Shown one piece after another: positions 13,401-23,660 of a stretch of DNA of 64,000 nucleotides. A program made the translations under genes and the position numbers. The DNA is taken from the NCBI GenBank assembly GCA_028023455.1, contig JAQFVV010000013.1, positions 3,288,001 through 3,352,000 on the forward strand. The letters run 5' to 3'. Origin of the DNA: Epiperipatus broadwayi. Taxonomy: Eukaryota; Onychophora; Udeonychophora; Euonychophora; Peripatidae. The first letter of the stretch is position 1. The number at the start of each line of letters is the position of its first letter. The notes under the pieces were generated by a model. That model searched no databases, was not told the origin of the DNA, and saw only the letters and a program-made list of their open reading frames with translations.

Positions 13401-13554
13401 TTAAGGCTATAACCTTAAAACTATATGTTTGAAAAACGACAGTAGGGACCTCTGCAAATCTTTAATGCAAGATTTTTTTTAGCTTGTGATAAAGATTTGC
13501 AGAGGTCCCTACTGTCATTTTTTCAGCTGCATAGTTTTAAGGTTATAGCCTTAA
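13401..13554. mobile_element. Foldback MITE with TTAA flanks
   Basis: An almost perfect palindrome: arms of about 60 bp run from GGCTATAACCTTAAAACTAT (13405) to its complement ending at 13550, with the strongly matched internal block GGGACCTCTGCAAATCTTTA and a T-rich loop. Each end is bordered by TTAA (13401-13404, 13551-13554), the target site duplicated by piggyBac-type transposases. The 146-bp length and lack of coding capacity make it a non-autonomous, probably young insertion. A piggyBac affiliation is inferred only from the TTAA. A hairpin small-RNA precursor is an alternative or additional role. Confidence 0.8.
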
Positions 13555-16238
13555 TAAATACTACTTTAAGTAATGAGTATGCACTGTATAAATATAATTA
13601 TTACAAAATAATAATAATAATATTGTTAAAAAAATTGAAAGATAATATAAGTATTGATTAGCATATAACAATATTGAATCAATAGATAAAATAAACATTA
13701 ATAATTTAAAAAATAGAAAATATAGTTAATAGTAATAAAGCAATATTATGAATAAAATACCTGTTAAAATAAATAATATATATAACTGAAAATATAAACA
13801 TTTCTAAAAACAGATCTATATACTAATATGGAAAATAATAGACAAAGACAAATATGTTTTAAAAAATGACAATTCTTAAATGAACAATAATTTTATTAAA
13901 ATAAATAAAGATGATAGCATAATTAAAAATGTACGAATAAAATATTATACGAATAAAATATATTATAAAATTAAATATAAAGTGATATAAAGATAAATAT
14001 TTAATTATGAAAATAAAGTACATGGATATAAATATAAATATTAATGAACAATCAAAAGCTCATAAAAAGATGTGTCACTGAGACCAATTACAGAATAAAC
14101 ATAATTTTGATGATACATTAAAATAGTTAATGTTTTTTTACAAAATGCCATAAAGAAAATAATAATAATAAATTAATAACCATTATAATTTCTTAATAGA
14201 ATTAAAATAAATAAATAAATAAACAATAATAATTGTCTAATGTGGCTGAGATATATCTGTAACAAAGAAATATTTTACATTTTCATTGCACTCCTTAATT
14301 TGCTATAAAATTGGGACAACATTAATGTCAATTTGTCAAAGCAATCTTTTTATTATAAATGTAGTCCATAAAACAACTTATCCTCACAGAAACAATTACT
14401 TTTTGAAAATAGTTTATAAGACTATTTAACTGATATTTATATAAAACATTTTGGAAATAAATATTGTAAAATCTCCAAATATAAACCAATATTTCTTTAA
14501 AAATAAGTATGTGATTATTGGTTTATTTTAATAATAATATCACAAATAACTTTAAATTTCATACTATTTTTTTATATTATCCATATAATTGTAAAATAAT
14601 ACTAAATAATCAAATTGACTTTATGAATAAAGATAAAAAAATAAAAATAAAGAAATAAATATTCAAACTGTTGTATAACTAGAAATAATATTGACTTTTA
14701 ATTAATAGTATATGACTGATAATAAGGTGCTACTTGAGTATGTAATATGTGCATCAGCCAACTAATAGTTTTTTTTTATCTAAAAAGTCAAAAATGAAAA
14801 ACTAAAAATATGAAAATAATATATGTTCAGAAAACTAACAAGAAAATTTCCAATGAATATAAAACTAATACATTTAATCCATAAGAAAATAGCAAGCAAT
14901 CCTTAAAAAATTAAATTAGCAATGATGCCAAATTCAAATCTACATAAAAGTAAATGACAAACCAATCCATCAAATGAATGTAAGTATGCATTTCTTAAAT
15001 ACAGTTAATCTATAAAAAATTAAATTCTAAAAAAGCAATCTGTTTTCAAAAAAATATTCTGTTAGTTAAAACCAACAAAAATAAATGAAGTTGTAGTGAT
15101 GAGGCCAAATATAAATCCATACAAAATAAAATTACAAAAACCAATTTATAATATAAATAAAGATTTAATAAGTATACTGTATTACTTTGTAAAAAATAAT
15201 AATTGCTGGCAATAAATATATTAGAAATTATGTTTCTAAAAGCTGTCTGTTTATGGCAAAAATGAAAAATGTGGATGCCATAAAAAATTTATAGGTAAAA
15301 ATGTACATTACTAGTAATGACTCTAAAAAATAAAATTATAAAATTAAATACTGTTTTAGTTTATGCATTCATTGCTAAAATATTGTTTAATTCCATAGTT
15401 TTAATTACTAGTTATTGTCATATATGTATGTTAACAACACAATTTTCACTTTTTCCCATATACATGTACAGTTTTTTGGAATTATTTTTTTTTGCATTAA
15501 TTATTAATTATATCATTCAAGAAATTGGATTTTGTAATTTAATTTCTTATGGATTTACATTTACCTTTATCACTAAAACATTTTTTAGCTCCAAAAGCCT
15601 TGGTTACCATTATTATTTCTTTATTTTATTATAATAAAATATCAATTAGTTTTGTGAATATATGGAGATACTTCTGTATAATGAATATATATGTATAAAA
15701 ATATTATAAAATAAAAGAATATATAAAGCAATATCAAATTGTTTAAATAATAAATTATTTAAAAATTACAATTATTAAAAAAAAATTGCAATAATTATCT
15801 ATGGAAAAAAAGAAAGCATTAAAAAGTATACAAAAATGGTAATATTTATACTAATTTAAAAATGAATTAATTTATATATGAAACTATAAAGAAAAATGTA
15901 AAAAAATAAAAAAAAAGATTTAATTTATATATAAAAAACAAATTTGAAAAATATTTTGAATTAGACAAGTAAAAAAAAAAAGTTAGAAAAGATAGGTAAA
16001 ATATATAAAGTAATTTGCTTATATTATGAAAAAATAAATAAAAACCAGTTATATATATATATATATAGGAATTACAAAATATCAATTAAAAACTAAACTA
16101 AAACAACATTTAAAAAATAAATATGTATTGAAAATTTAAAAAATATTACATTATAATGCTGAAAAGATTTAAATGCTTTAATGAAAGAATTATTAAAGAA
16201 ATCATATATAGAAAGAGATAATTTATTCCTTACATATA
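13555..16238. other. Extremely AT-rich DNA without recognised features
   Basis: The most A+T-biased part of the window, with ATAA/TAAT microsatellite-like stretches. The longest open frame (15317-15634, 105 codons) is made of Ile, Phe, Leu and Tyr as expected from T-rich sequence and shows no recognisable domain. Confidence 0.5.
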
Positions 16239-17110
16239 AGGCGGTGCCCCAAAATAACTGAAATCATTCTCTGGTAGCCACAATTGTTGTAAAACATGAT
16301 TCTGCTTTTATATATCTCTTTGCAGGGAGCTTCTGCATCAATCTTCCAAATGTATCATTATGTAAAATCATGGAATCATGAAGCAAATTTTTTTGTAAAG
16401 CATGTTTCACATATTTGTCGATTTTTGTAATGTCTGAAATAATGGAACAATGTGAAATTCTGTTTCCTTTTAAGCAAAATGGCAGGGAACAAAGTAATGC
16501 TCAACACAGCCTACAAACAAGTTACTCTAGAAAAATCACAGGTTTATGAGTGGTTTAATGAAAGTGTCAAATTCATCACATCCTAAAAAATCATGGCAAG
16601 TCAGGTTCAATGTCAAAACAGTGCTAATTTTTTAAAAATGCAAACTGCTTTGTTCACTCAGAATTCATTTGTAACAATCAGGTGCTTAAAATCTACAAGT
16701 TCTGCAAGTTCTGAAGCTTTTGTGCAATGAAATAAAATGTAAACATCCCATTTTGTGGCAAAGTGAGGAGTGCAATATTCACCACAATAGTATACTAGCT
16801 TACAAAACAATTTTTAATTAAATTTAGCACATGATCCATCTTATCCATCAGCCATATTCACTCAATCTCACTCTGTGACTTCTTTTCATTCTCTGGAATA
16901 AAAAATATCTGTTTTTTGTAATTAGAAATGATAAAAAAATGATGGTGGTGTTAAAAAGCATCTCTTTACAAGAGTTTTCGAAAAGTGAAAACACATTGAG
17001 AGGTACAATGCATTAAATGGACAATACTTTGAAACAGATTCAATTTGTAAGACCTAAAAATAAATATACACTTTTTATTAAAAATTCTGATTATTTTTGG
17101 GTACCCCCTC
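16239..17110 (+). mobile_element. Mariner-like DNA transposon relic
   Basis: An 872-bp unit bounded by imperfect terminal inverted repeats: GGCGGTGCCCCAAAATAAC at the left and, complemented, GAGGGGGTACCCAAAAATAA at the right, next to TATA/TA as expected for TA-targeting mariner elements. Inside is a decayed transposase reading frame on the plus strand. The length is shorter than an intact mariner (about 1.3 kb), so internal deletions are present. Transposition by this copy is not possible. Confidence 0.75.
16440..17060 (+). pseudogene. Decayed mariner transposase
   Basis: Three collinear fragments in different frames match mariner landmarks. At 16487-16585 the translation contains LNTAYKQVTLEKSQVYEWFN, like the N-terminal helix-turn-helix segment (…AYG…LSRSQVYEWFKRF). 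At about 16832-16893 DPSYPSAIFTQSHSVTSFHS corresponds to the conserved HPPYSPDLAPCDFFLF block that carries the third catalytic acid. At about 16979-17041 FEK.KHIERYNALNGQYFE corresponds to the C-terminal W.KC….G.YFEGD block. The frame is broken by several stops and frameshifts and the first catalytic D region is not recognisable. Mariner transposases cut and paste at TA sites; this one is dead. Confidence 0.7.
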
Positions 17111-17484
17111 ATATATAACAAGATGGTTTGATTTTTCTCTTTTATATAGTAAGCTAAATAAGATAATTATCTTATAAGACTGAAAAAAGATTGGAAATTA
17201 ATTAAAAATTAAGACCAAAAATAAAAACTAAAAAAAAATAAAATATTTACTTCATATAACAGAACAGTAAAGTAAAAATATTATTTCATAATTATAAATT
17301 TATTTTGAATTTTAATCATAATAAATTTTAAAAGTTTTGGGTTTTGGGTATTTTTAGTTTATAATGTTTTAAATGCTTTTCATTTATATAAATATATAAT
17401 TAAAATTTGAACACTGTTGTAATTTAATTTGTTTCTTAATTTTTTTAACATATATTTATGTTTACATGTGTACTTATTATAAAG
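17111..17484. other. AT-rich DNA without recognised features
   Basis: Short spacer between the mariner relic and the hammerhead dimer region. Nothing supportable. Confidence 0.5.
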
Positions 17485-17851
17485 TATACATAGATCAATG
17501 TGTGTTATATACAAAATAAGTCATATGATGATTTTTCTAGCTAATTTTTATTATCTGCATTAATGACAGCAATCCACTTTACATGACTAGGCTCGATAAA
17601 TACCTACATAATCTAAAAACTAATTTGGGGATATGGATAGCATTATCATCGAGTATCTATTGAATATTCATACTTTCATAATAGAAGATATAATGATTGC
17701 TGCTGTTAATGCAAATTGTAACATTTAAAAAAAATATATTCACATTTCCATAAGTGTTAAAAGTGAATAGAAATTATCTTCTTCTTTGGGATAAAATGGT
17801 GTAGCAATGTATCAAGCTGTTAACATATGCATGGAGATTCAGTTATTTGAT

Positions 17852-17909
17852 GTCTCTAACTCATCTGACGAGTGAAGGTTGTTCATGAAATGTATGCATA
17901 GTGATAGAC
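17852..17909 (+). ncRNA. Type I hammerhead ribozyme, intact core (unit M1)
   Basis: All core positions are present: CTGACGA (17865-17871, with the tolerant seventh base C), GAA (17887-17889), A15.1 17890 paired with U16.1 17899, H17 = A 17900. Stem II is GTGAA (17872-17876) with TTCAT (17882-17886), five pairs including one closing G.U, and loop GGTTG. Stem III is ATG/CAT with loop TATG. Stem I is TCAT (17861-17864) with GTGA (17901-17904), an internal loop TCTAAC/TA, then GTC/GAC, an arrangement compatible with loop-loop contacts that boost natural hammerheads. Predicted cleavage is after 17900. Confidence 0.75.
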
Positions 17910-18097
17910 GGTTGACTGTTTTTCTATGTTGGTAGATAGTTTTGACATACTGGAGTTAATATAAGAAATAGACTGACAAAAACTCAAAAAAAAAAAACAC
18001 ATTAAAAATATATGCAATGGTTGTTCCCAATTGTGAGAAAATGAAGGAGCAAAAGGTATCAAGCCATCAAAAGTGACATGAAGATTCAGATATTTCC

Positions 18098-18155
18098 TAT
18101 CCCTAACACATTTGAAGAACAAGTTGTTTGTAAAACATGTGTAGTGAGAGAGGGT
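18098..18155 (+). ncRNA. Degenerate hammerhead copy (unit M2)
   Basis: Lies about 246 bp after the intact site, in the homologous position of the second unit. The core CTGACGA has become TTGAAGA and GAAA has become AAAA. Stem III (ATG...GTG) and stem I partners (ACACAT / GTGAG) are still recognisable. It should not cleave, but it shows that both units descend from a ribozyme-bearing ancestor. Confidence 0.6.
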
Positions 18156-18580
18156 AGGTCTGATTTTCTGTGCTGGTGAATGGTTGATAGTGAAATTGAG
18201 ATAAAAGATGCGTCGATAAAACCAAAAAAAAATTGAAAATATATATGTATAACATATACACACAAAAGTAAAACTATATATATATTATAAAGTATACATA
18301 GATAAATATCATTGAAAGTATATTATATATCAAAATAAAGCATATCATGATTTTTTTAGTTTACATTTTCCACATTAATTGATTCAACATCACTATTCTA
18401 TAACTACCAGTGATAAAGCTAGAAACTACTTTGGAAATCTAATTGGCATTACTGCTTACACATGTTTAAATTAATTACTCATACTTCCATAACAGAAGTT
18501 ACAGAGTGATTACTGATGATAATGCAAATTGTGCCATGAATGTAAAACTTTTAAAATCTTGTATTATTATATTTATTTAT

Positions 18581-19194
18581 TTTTTTAATGTATGAATACA
18601 ATTTGGTTCATATCTAGAATGAAAATATCCTATCTATAACTTTTCTATCATTAATAAAATCCGACTATTCTTAGAAATGGATCTTATAGTAAATTAAATT
18701 GTTAGAAAAGTTAAAAATACCATAAGAAAAAATAATATCACCATCTCCCATTATTGTTTGTAACAGCAATAATAAAGGGGTAATATTACAGGAAAATATC
18801 TTACAGTTGCTCCTTTTATTGTAAAGATCTTTTTTTATCATTATTCATCTATAATGTGACCATATAATTCATTTTGAAACTATTGAACTACTTTTCTGTA
18901 AGTAATTAAATCTTACACAGCTGTTGTAATAAATAAACAAAAAGATAAAACATAAACCAGCTGGTCTAATAAAAAGTATTATAATAATAAGAGCAGTTTT
19001 TAACTAATGTAATTTTTTAAAAAACATATATATATTTAAAAAAAAAAAACCTTAACTGAATCTCAACAATTTTCCTTTTTCCTTTTTAAGTTGTCTAATT
19101 GTTTGTTTCAATTCTTGAAAATTCATGTACACAAACAAACAAAAATTATATATCTAATTATATAAAAACCAAATTTTACCCAAAAAATATTTAA
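18581..19194. other. AT-rich DNA without recognised features
   Basis: No gene or structured repeat seen. Confidence 0.5.
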
Positions 19195-19469
19195 AGTATA
19201 ATTTCATTAATACATTGTACAGGTTTAAACCTGCATTTATATAGGTAATATATGCGGGATTCGAACTCAGACTTTCACACGATCCACTACTCTCAGTGCC
19301 ATCTCATATTGCTGACTCACCTGATCACACACATGTTAAATAGATAGTGATATTTATCTTTTCAACATGTGTGTGATTTTCTTTTTAACATATGAGTGAT
19401 CAGATGGGTCAGCAATATGAGATGGCATTGAGAGTAGTGGGTGGTGTGAAAGTCTGAGTATAATTTCAT
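19195..19469 (-). mobile_element. Foldback tRNA-like SINE with exact 13-bp target-site duplication
   Basis: AGTATAATTTCAT occurs exactly at 19195-19207 and 19457-19469, framing a 249-bp insert. The insert has inverted arms (about 19265-19328 and 19396-19459) and a nested hairpin (ACACATGT/ACATGTGT). Read on the minus strand the left arm contains TGGCACTGAGAGTAGTGG, resembling a Pol III A box, and GAGTTCGAATCCCGC, a very good B box, at tRNA-like spacing. The 3' block AAAGTCTGAGTTCGAATCCC is shared in form with the hammerhead repeats at 12.9 and 42.1 kb, so these families probably share a tRNA-like tail. The 13-bp duplication fits LINE-mediated insertion. No hammerhead core is present here. Confidence 0.7.
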
Positions 19470-22009
19470 ATAAATACAACATTTTGCTTGTAAGTATATA
19501 AAGCTTGATTATATAAAAAAAGTTTTATTTACAAACAAAAAAAAAAATTAACCCATGAAAAAGAAACAAATCAAAGTATAACTCTAAAATGCTGTGGTTT
19601 ATAGATTCATTATTTCCAATCTTCTAATAAAAGTAATTAATTCTTTACAGTACAATATTAATCCAGCAATATTTAAAAGTAAAAAATTGTTCTCGTTTTA
19701 CACAAAATTCTTAATCCAAAATTTTCTTTACAAATTTTATTTTCACTAGATACATTTATATAAATATTACTTTCCTATAAATAATAATAATAATGATGAT
19801 GATGATGATGATAATAATAATAGTTATTATTTTCCTATAATAATAATAGTAATGCAAAACTATTCAGGAAAGTTTATTATTATATTCAAATTAAGGAAAG
19901 AAAATATTTTTTTAAATTACTTTCCTATGTTTATGTATATGTATGCAATGAATTTAAACAAGATGCAGTGGGGGGGGGGGGAGAGAATTAAGAAGTTTTA
20001 GGGATTATTTATAACACAAAAATGAATTTTGGAGTTTCAAATTTTGGTTTAAAAATTAAGTATTACTTTTTTCCCTGGCAGTTCTTAATCATAAATATAT
20101 GTATATTTCTGATTATTGTTTTGCATCAAGTCACTAATAGAATTTATTAAATAAACTACCAATATAATAATATCCAATGTTATTTGGGAATATTATTCCA
20201 ATATTTAATATATATTACACTGCTGAATGCTGATAATGAAAATAAATTACCAGAAATATTTGGGTCAATATTAATTTAACTATCCATAATAACATGATAA
20301 TGATTAAAATTTGAAGATTTAATATTTTACTTATAACTCTTAAGTTTATATATATACACACACATAAAAACTAAAGCCTATATATTAGTGAATATTTTGA
20401 GTTTATAAACAGAGGTATTTGGGGGGGGGGGGGATTCTACCGATTATAAAATTTAAGAAAGTTTTTAAAAAAAGAAAGATTATTGCAAGCTTCTGTAAAG
20501 TAAAATATTCACCAAGATAAAATATTGTTATTAGAGAGCATTCTATTCCTATTATTATACAATATTGACAAGAATATAATTCTTCTATGTAAAAAAAAAA
20601 AAAAGGTGGTAAATTATGGTATGGTTAGATGGACCATAGAAAAAAAAAGTATTATAAAACAAAAATGTTATTACAAATTAAAATCCAGCTTTGATTTTCA
20701 AACATTTAGTAAATTCTTCATTGATCAATCAATATTATTGCAAAATTGATAAATGAAGATTTTAGCTTAGTCAATTTAATTGATATTTCATGCCAATCTT
20801 CAAGATTGCAGTTGTACAAAAAAAGCATTATGGAACTAAAAAAGTATCTAATTTTGGCTACACAAAGATTTTAATATAATTCATTGACATAACCAAATAT
20901 TATCTTTGACAGATCTGTCATGTTCTAACATTTTTGTTTACATTTTATAGAAATATTTCCAAAGATGTGTGATATAAATCTAGTGAAAACTAGTAGTTTA
21001 AAAAAATAAAACCATTGCTAATCAGACATCTCCAACAGCATCTTAAAAAAAAATGCTAAAGATTAAAGTTGTTATAAATTTATTAATAATCCATATATCT
21101 GAAAATATTTCTGATTAGACATAGATTCAACTACACTTGCTCCATATGAAATATTTTGAAATATTTCAAAATTTTAAAATATTTAGGAAAAATTTGGAAC
21201 CATCTTTATCAAAATTATTAGTGCTTTTATTTATAAAAATCTCTCCATCTACAATTTTTCCAATAATTTATGATTTTATGCAAAACAATTGTTTTATTGA
21301 AGAGTATATTGTAATTAAATTAATGCATATTTTGGAATTATTAATATTTCTAATTATTTTAATCTAATTATTTTTTTTTTCAATTTAAATAAACTATCTG
21401 AATTATCCTATATATACTAAGTCCTATTCAAATATTTTATTCTAACCTAAAATATTATGCCTATTTTCAAATTGTTTTGACAAATGTTAAACATTATTGA
21501 AAAGACTGCACATACATGTTCTGATGCAATATGTTGTGGTCTGAGAAAAAGCTGAATAAATTAAACTGAATTATAAGATGAAACATCATTAAGAAACAAG
21601 TATGATGAGTTATTACAATTATGAAAACTATCAAATTCAACTTTAATTAAAAACTATAAATATGAGTTTGTTGTTCATTTAAAAAATATACGGATTCAAT
21701 TATTCTTGGTTCTAGATTATACATTTCTTTCTCTTATCTTTTATTTGACAGTCAAATCTCACATTAATAGCTAAGAATAAAAACAGAAGTACCCACTGTT
21801 AAATAAAACTTGCTTCTAAATGAAAGAATCTTTTTCCTACTCATGAATTAATATAATGATAATCCCATATAATTATTTTTAGACAGAGAATATGACAAAA
21901 GATAGCTCAACACAATAAATATTGTATTGATAAAGCTTTATTCAATTAATCATTTATATTTTATCAGTTAAAATATTAACACAATTAAACATTTATGAGT
22001 ATCAATGAA
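19470..22009. other. AT-rich DNA with microsatellites and poly-G runs
   Basis: Contains an ATA/ATG trinucleotide microsatellite (about 19783-19822), a 12-base G run (19970-19981) and a 13-base G run (20421-20433). Nothing else could be supported. Confidence 0.6.
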
Positions 22010-22034
22010 AAAGAAATTTTACAAAATAATATTA

Positions 22035-22095
22035 TATACATTCAAATATCAGCCTTTTAAGCTAATTGTGCATATGCTTTGCACGTGTTAATAAT
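22035..22095 (+). repeat. Solo copy of the 'B' module of the 24.6-26.4 kb array
   Basis: The 61-bp block from TATACATTCAAATATCAGCC to GTGTTAATAAT matches 24884-24944 almost base for base, and its complement lies in two inverted copies in the same array. It directly abuts the PLE endonuclease fragment at 22098, suggesting that the module is either PLE-derived or was joined to it by recombination. Confidence 0.8.
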
Positions 22096-22097
22096 GC

Positions 22098-22382
22098 CAC
22101 GCTATATATTATGGTGAAACGAAAGTTACAATCAATACTAGACTGGCTCAACATATTTACACATTTAACAGAGCTCAGAAAAACAGCAACACATCCTCTG
22201 TATTTTTGGAGCATGCTAAACAATCTGGACACAATTTCACACCCGCCAATCCCATAATATTGTGCTCAGAATCAAATGATCACAAAAGAAAAATAAAGGA
22301 GGCATTTTACATCAATGGAAACATCCATGCCATTAATAGAAAAGACACTTGCTTCAAGATCTCGAAGAAATGGGCTACGTAA
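22098..22382 (+). pseudogene. Penelope-like element GIY-YIG endonuclease C-terminus (solo fragment)
   Basis: An open frame of about 94 codons (clearly from 22110) ending at TAA 22380-22382. It starts HAIYYGETK, followed by INTRLAQH, matching the YIG-ET..S..TRL.EH core of the PLE GIY-YIG nuclease (Arg in TRL is catalytic in the family). Downstream SSVFLEHAKQSGHNF matches the AVAEH..E.GH block, and HKRKIKEAFYI with INRKD matches the R..KEAI.I….NRD block containing the catalytic Glu. The upstream half of the nuclease with the GIY-type start and linker Cys residues, and the whole reverse transcriptase, are missing. In PLEs this nuclease nicks DNA for target-primed reverse transcription. The frame is better preserved than any other retroelement fragment in the window, yet it is 5'-truncated and belongs to a different subfamily from the element at 60.8 kb. 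Confidence 0.8.
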
Positions 22383-22429
22383 TACTAACTTATTTGAATA
22401 TTTGTATTTGCATATATTTTATTATACAT

Positions 22430-22640
22430 TTTATTAAGGCTATGAATATGAGGCATGGATCCTCGAAAACATTAAGCCGATAAACTTTAATACTAATTTA
22501 TATCTTCTCTAATTAACAATTATATATTTTACATATTGAAGCAATGGATCTGAAGTCCGATCCATGCTTCACAGCCTCCTATAAACTTAATTAGTATTGT
22601 AGGCCTGAATTAAGTTTATAGCCCGATATCAGCAGGGTTT
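22430..22640. repeat. Nested inverted repeats
   Basis: GGCTATGAATATGAGGCATGGATCC (22438 on) pairs imperfectly with GATCCATGCTTCACAGCC (to about 22580); within it, ATGGATC...GATCCAT forms a tight hairpin. TAAACTTAATT and AATTAAGTTTA form another hairpin further on. It follows the PLE endonuclease fragment and could be its 3' end. No hammerhead core was found. Confidence 0.55.
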
Positions 22641-22823
22641 TGCATTAAAGCTAAAATTAATTATGTTTATTAAATTTGTATTTACATTTAAATAATTCAT
22701 GTTAAATAAAATCCATTCTAAGATTAGATTTCTGTTGATAAAAATTACTTGTAAAACCTATTAGTCAAACATATATATACGTCAAGCGTATATATATATG
22801 AGTTAATGCAAAATTCTGCTGGA
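22628..22823. mobile_element. Small element with about 20-bp terminal inverted repeats
   Basis: CAGCAGGGTTTTGCATTAAA at the left end is complementary, with two or three mismatches, to the right end GTTAATGCAAAATTCTGCTG. The interior is AT-rich and non-coding. No convincing target-site duplication was found, so superfamily is open; ends beginning CAG would be compatible with hAT or CACTA-like MITEs. Confidence 0.5.
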
Positions 22824-22914
22824 ATAAAATGTTTATTTTAAAAATGCTTATTTTATTAAAAGAAATAAGAATGTATTTTTCTTTTTAAATCTTGTTAAAA
22901 TATTTCGTATGATT

Positions 22915-23125
22915 TGATTTTGAGATAAGCCCACCAACATTTTCTAAAAGAATGTATATTTTTAATTAATTCGCCCATTTAAGGCAAATTAAAGATGGCT
23001 TTCTCTTTCTTTTTAATTACTAAAATTCAAACTTTAAAGAAAGAAATTTAGAAGAAAAAAGTAAAAGTTATTTTTAGAAAATGTTACCTTGAAACAAAGA
23101 GTGGGGGTGGGCTTATCAAGATCTA
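22915..23125. repeat. Imperfect inverted repeat
   Basis: GATAAGCCCACC...ATTTTCTAAAA (about 22923-22950) is complemented by TTTTAGAAAATG...GTGGGCTTATC (about 23073-23120). An internal CTTTCTTTTTAA/TTAAAGAAAG pair adds to the hairpin. It lies immediately upstream of the promoter-like block. Confidence 0.6.
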
Positions 23126-23660
23126 AGATTATACAAATAATAGAAGGTAGCTGACAAAGAGGGTATAAATAAAAGTGAGAACAAAAGACTGGGTTATTCA
23201 GAGTTTTCTTGCTGGCATTCAGATTTCTCTTAGGAGAACTCTTTCAGATTTTGCTTGTGGAGATTTTATTCCAAAAAGTTAGATAACTGTCGTCTTCAAA
23301 ATCATGGAGAAGTTTGAACATGCTCAAGCTAAAAGTCATATGAATTTGATGGATTCTACTATGCTTGGCTAGGCAAATAAATAGCTTTGCCTATCACCGA
23401 GGTTCCTAAATACCATCAAAATGCCTTAGTATCCACTCAATAGTCATCTGAACTCTGTGCCGTGTCTGTAGGACTTTTCATAAAAGCATGCTACTTATTT
23501 CCACTTTCCTTGTCCAGGCAAATACCTATCGATGGACGGATCAAGCTACGCTCATCAAGGAAACATGACCAAGTAAAAAAGGACGGTAATCATATCTCTC
23601 CTCCATTGAACTATTTACTTTCTACCCTTTTTTGTTCATACCTTTCTTAATTGGGTCACT
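23126..23660 (+). promoter_or_regulatory. TATA-type promoter-like block with short leader and possible splice sites
   Basis: TATAAATA at 23165-23172, in a GGGTATAAATAAAAG context, is followed about 30 bp later by GGGTTATTCAGAG, an initiator-like context. Downstream sequence is noticeably richer in G+C and CpG than the rest of the window. A 22-codon frame opens with ATGGAGAAGTTTG near 23304 and ends at TAG. CCACTTTCCTTGTCCAG (to 23518) looks like a splice acceptor and CCAAGTAAAAA (about 23573) like a donor. It could be the 5' end of a host gene, or the promoter region (LTR or pLTR) of a retroelement. I cannot choose between these. Confidence 0.3.

Larger units (their letters stand above)
17485..18580 (+). 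mobile_element. Retrozyme-like hammerhead dimer with flanking direct repeats
   Basis: Order R1-M1-M2-R2. M1 (about 17795-18041) and M2 (about 18042-18260) are head-to-tail copies with a period near 246 bp: both contain ATCAAGC, a GA.ATTCAG block, a hammerhead site, a CTAT/CTGTG-TGGT block and an A-rich stretch. R1 (about 17485-17750) and R2 (about 18291-18560) are diverged direct repeats sharing ATAAAGTATACATAGAT, a TTCATAC...CATAA-AGAAG block and AATGCAAATTGT. Dimeric units with one hammerhead each are the signature of retrozymes and ribozyme satellites, where self-cleavage yields unit-length RNA. No protein is encoded; mobility would need a helper reverse transcriptase. Confidence 0.65.

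Noticed and set aside
15317-15634. 105-codon plus-strand open frame resembling a membrane protein
   Set aside because: Hydrophobic composition follows from T-rich sequence; no domain, no splice or promoter context, and it lies in the most AT-biased part of the window.
17883-18263. 126-codon minus-strand open frame
   Set aside because: It is the reverse complement of the hammerhead-bearing dimer, whose structure is explained by the ribozyme and tandem unit; no protein signature.
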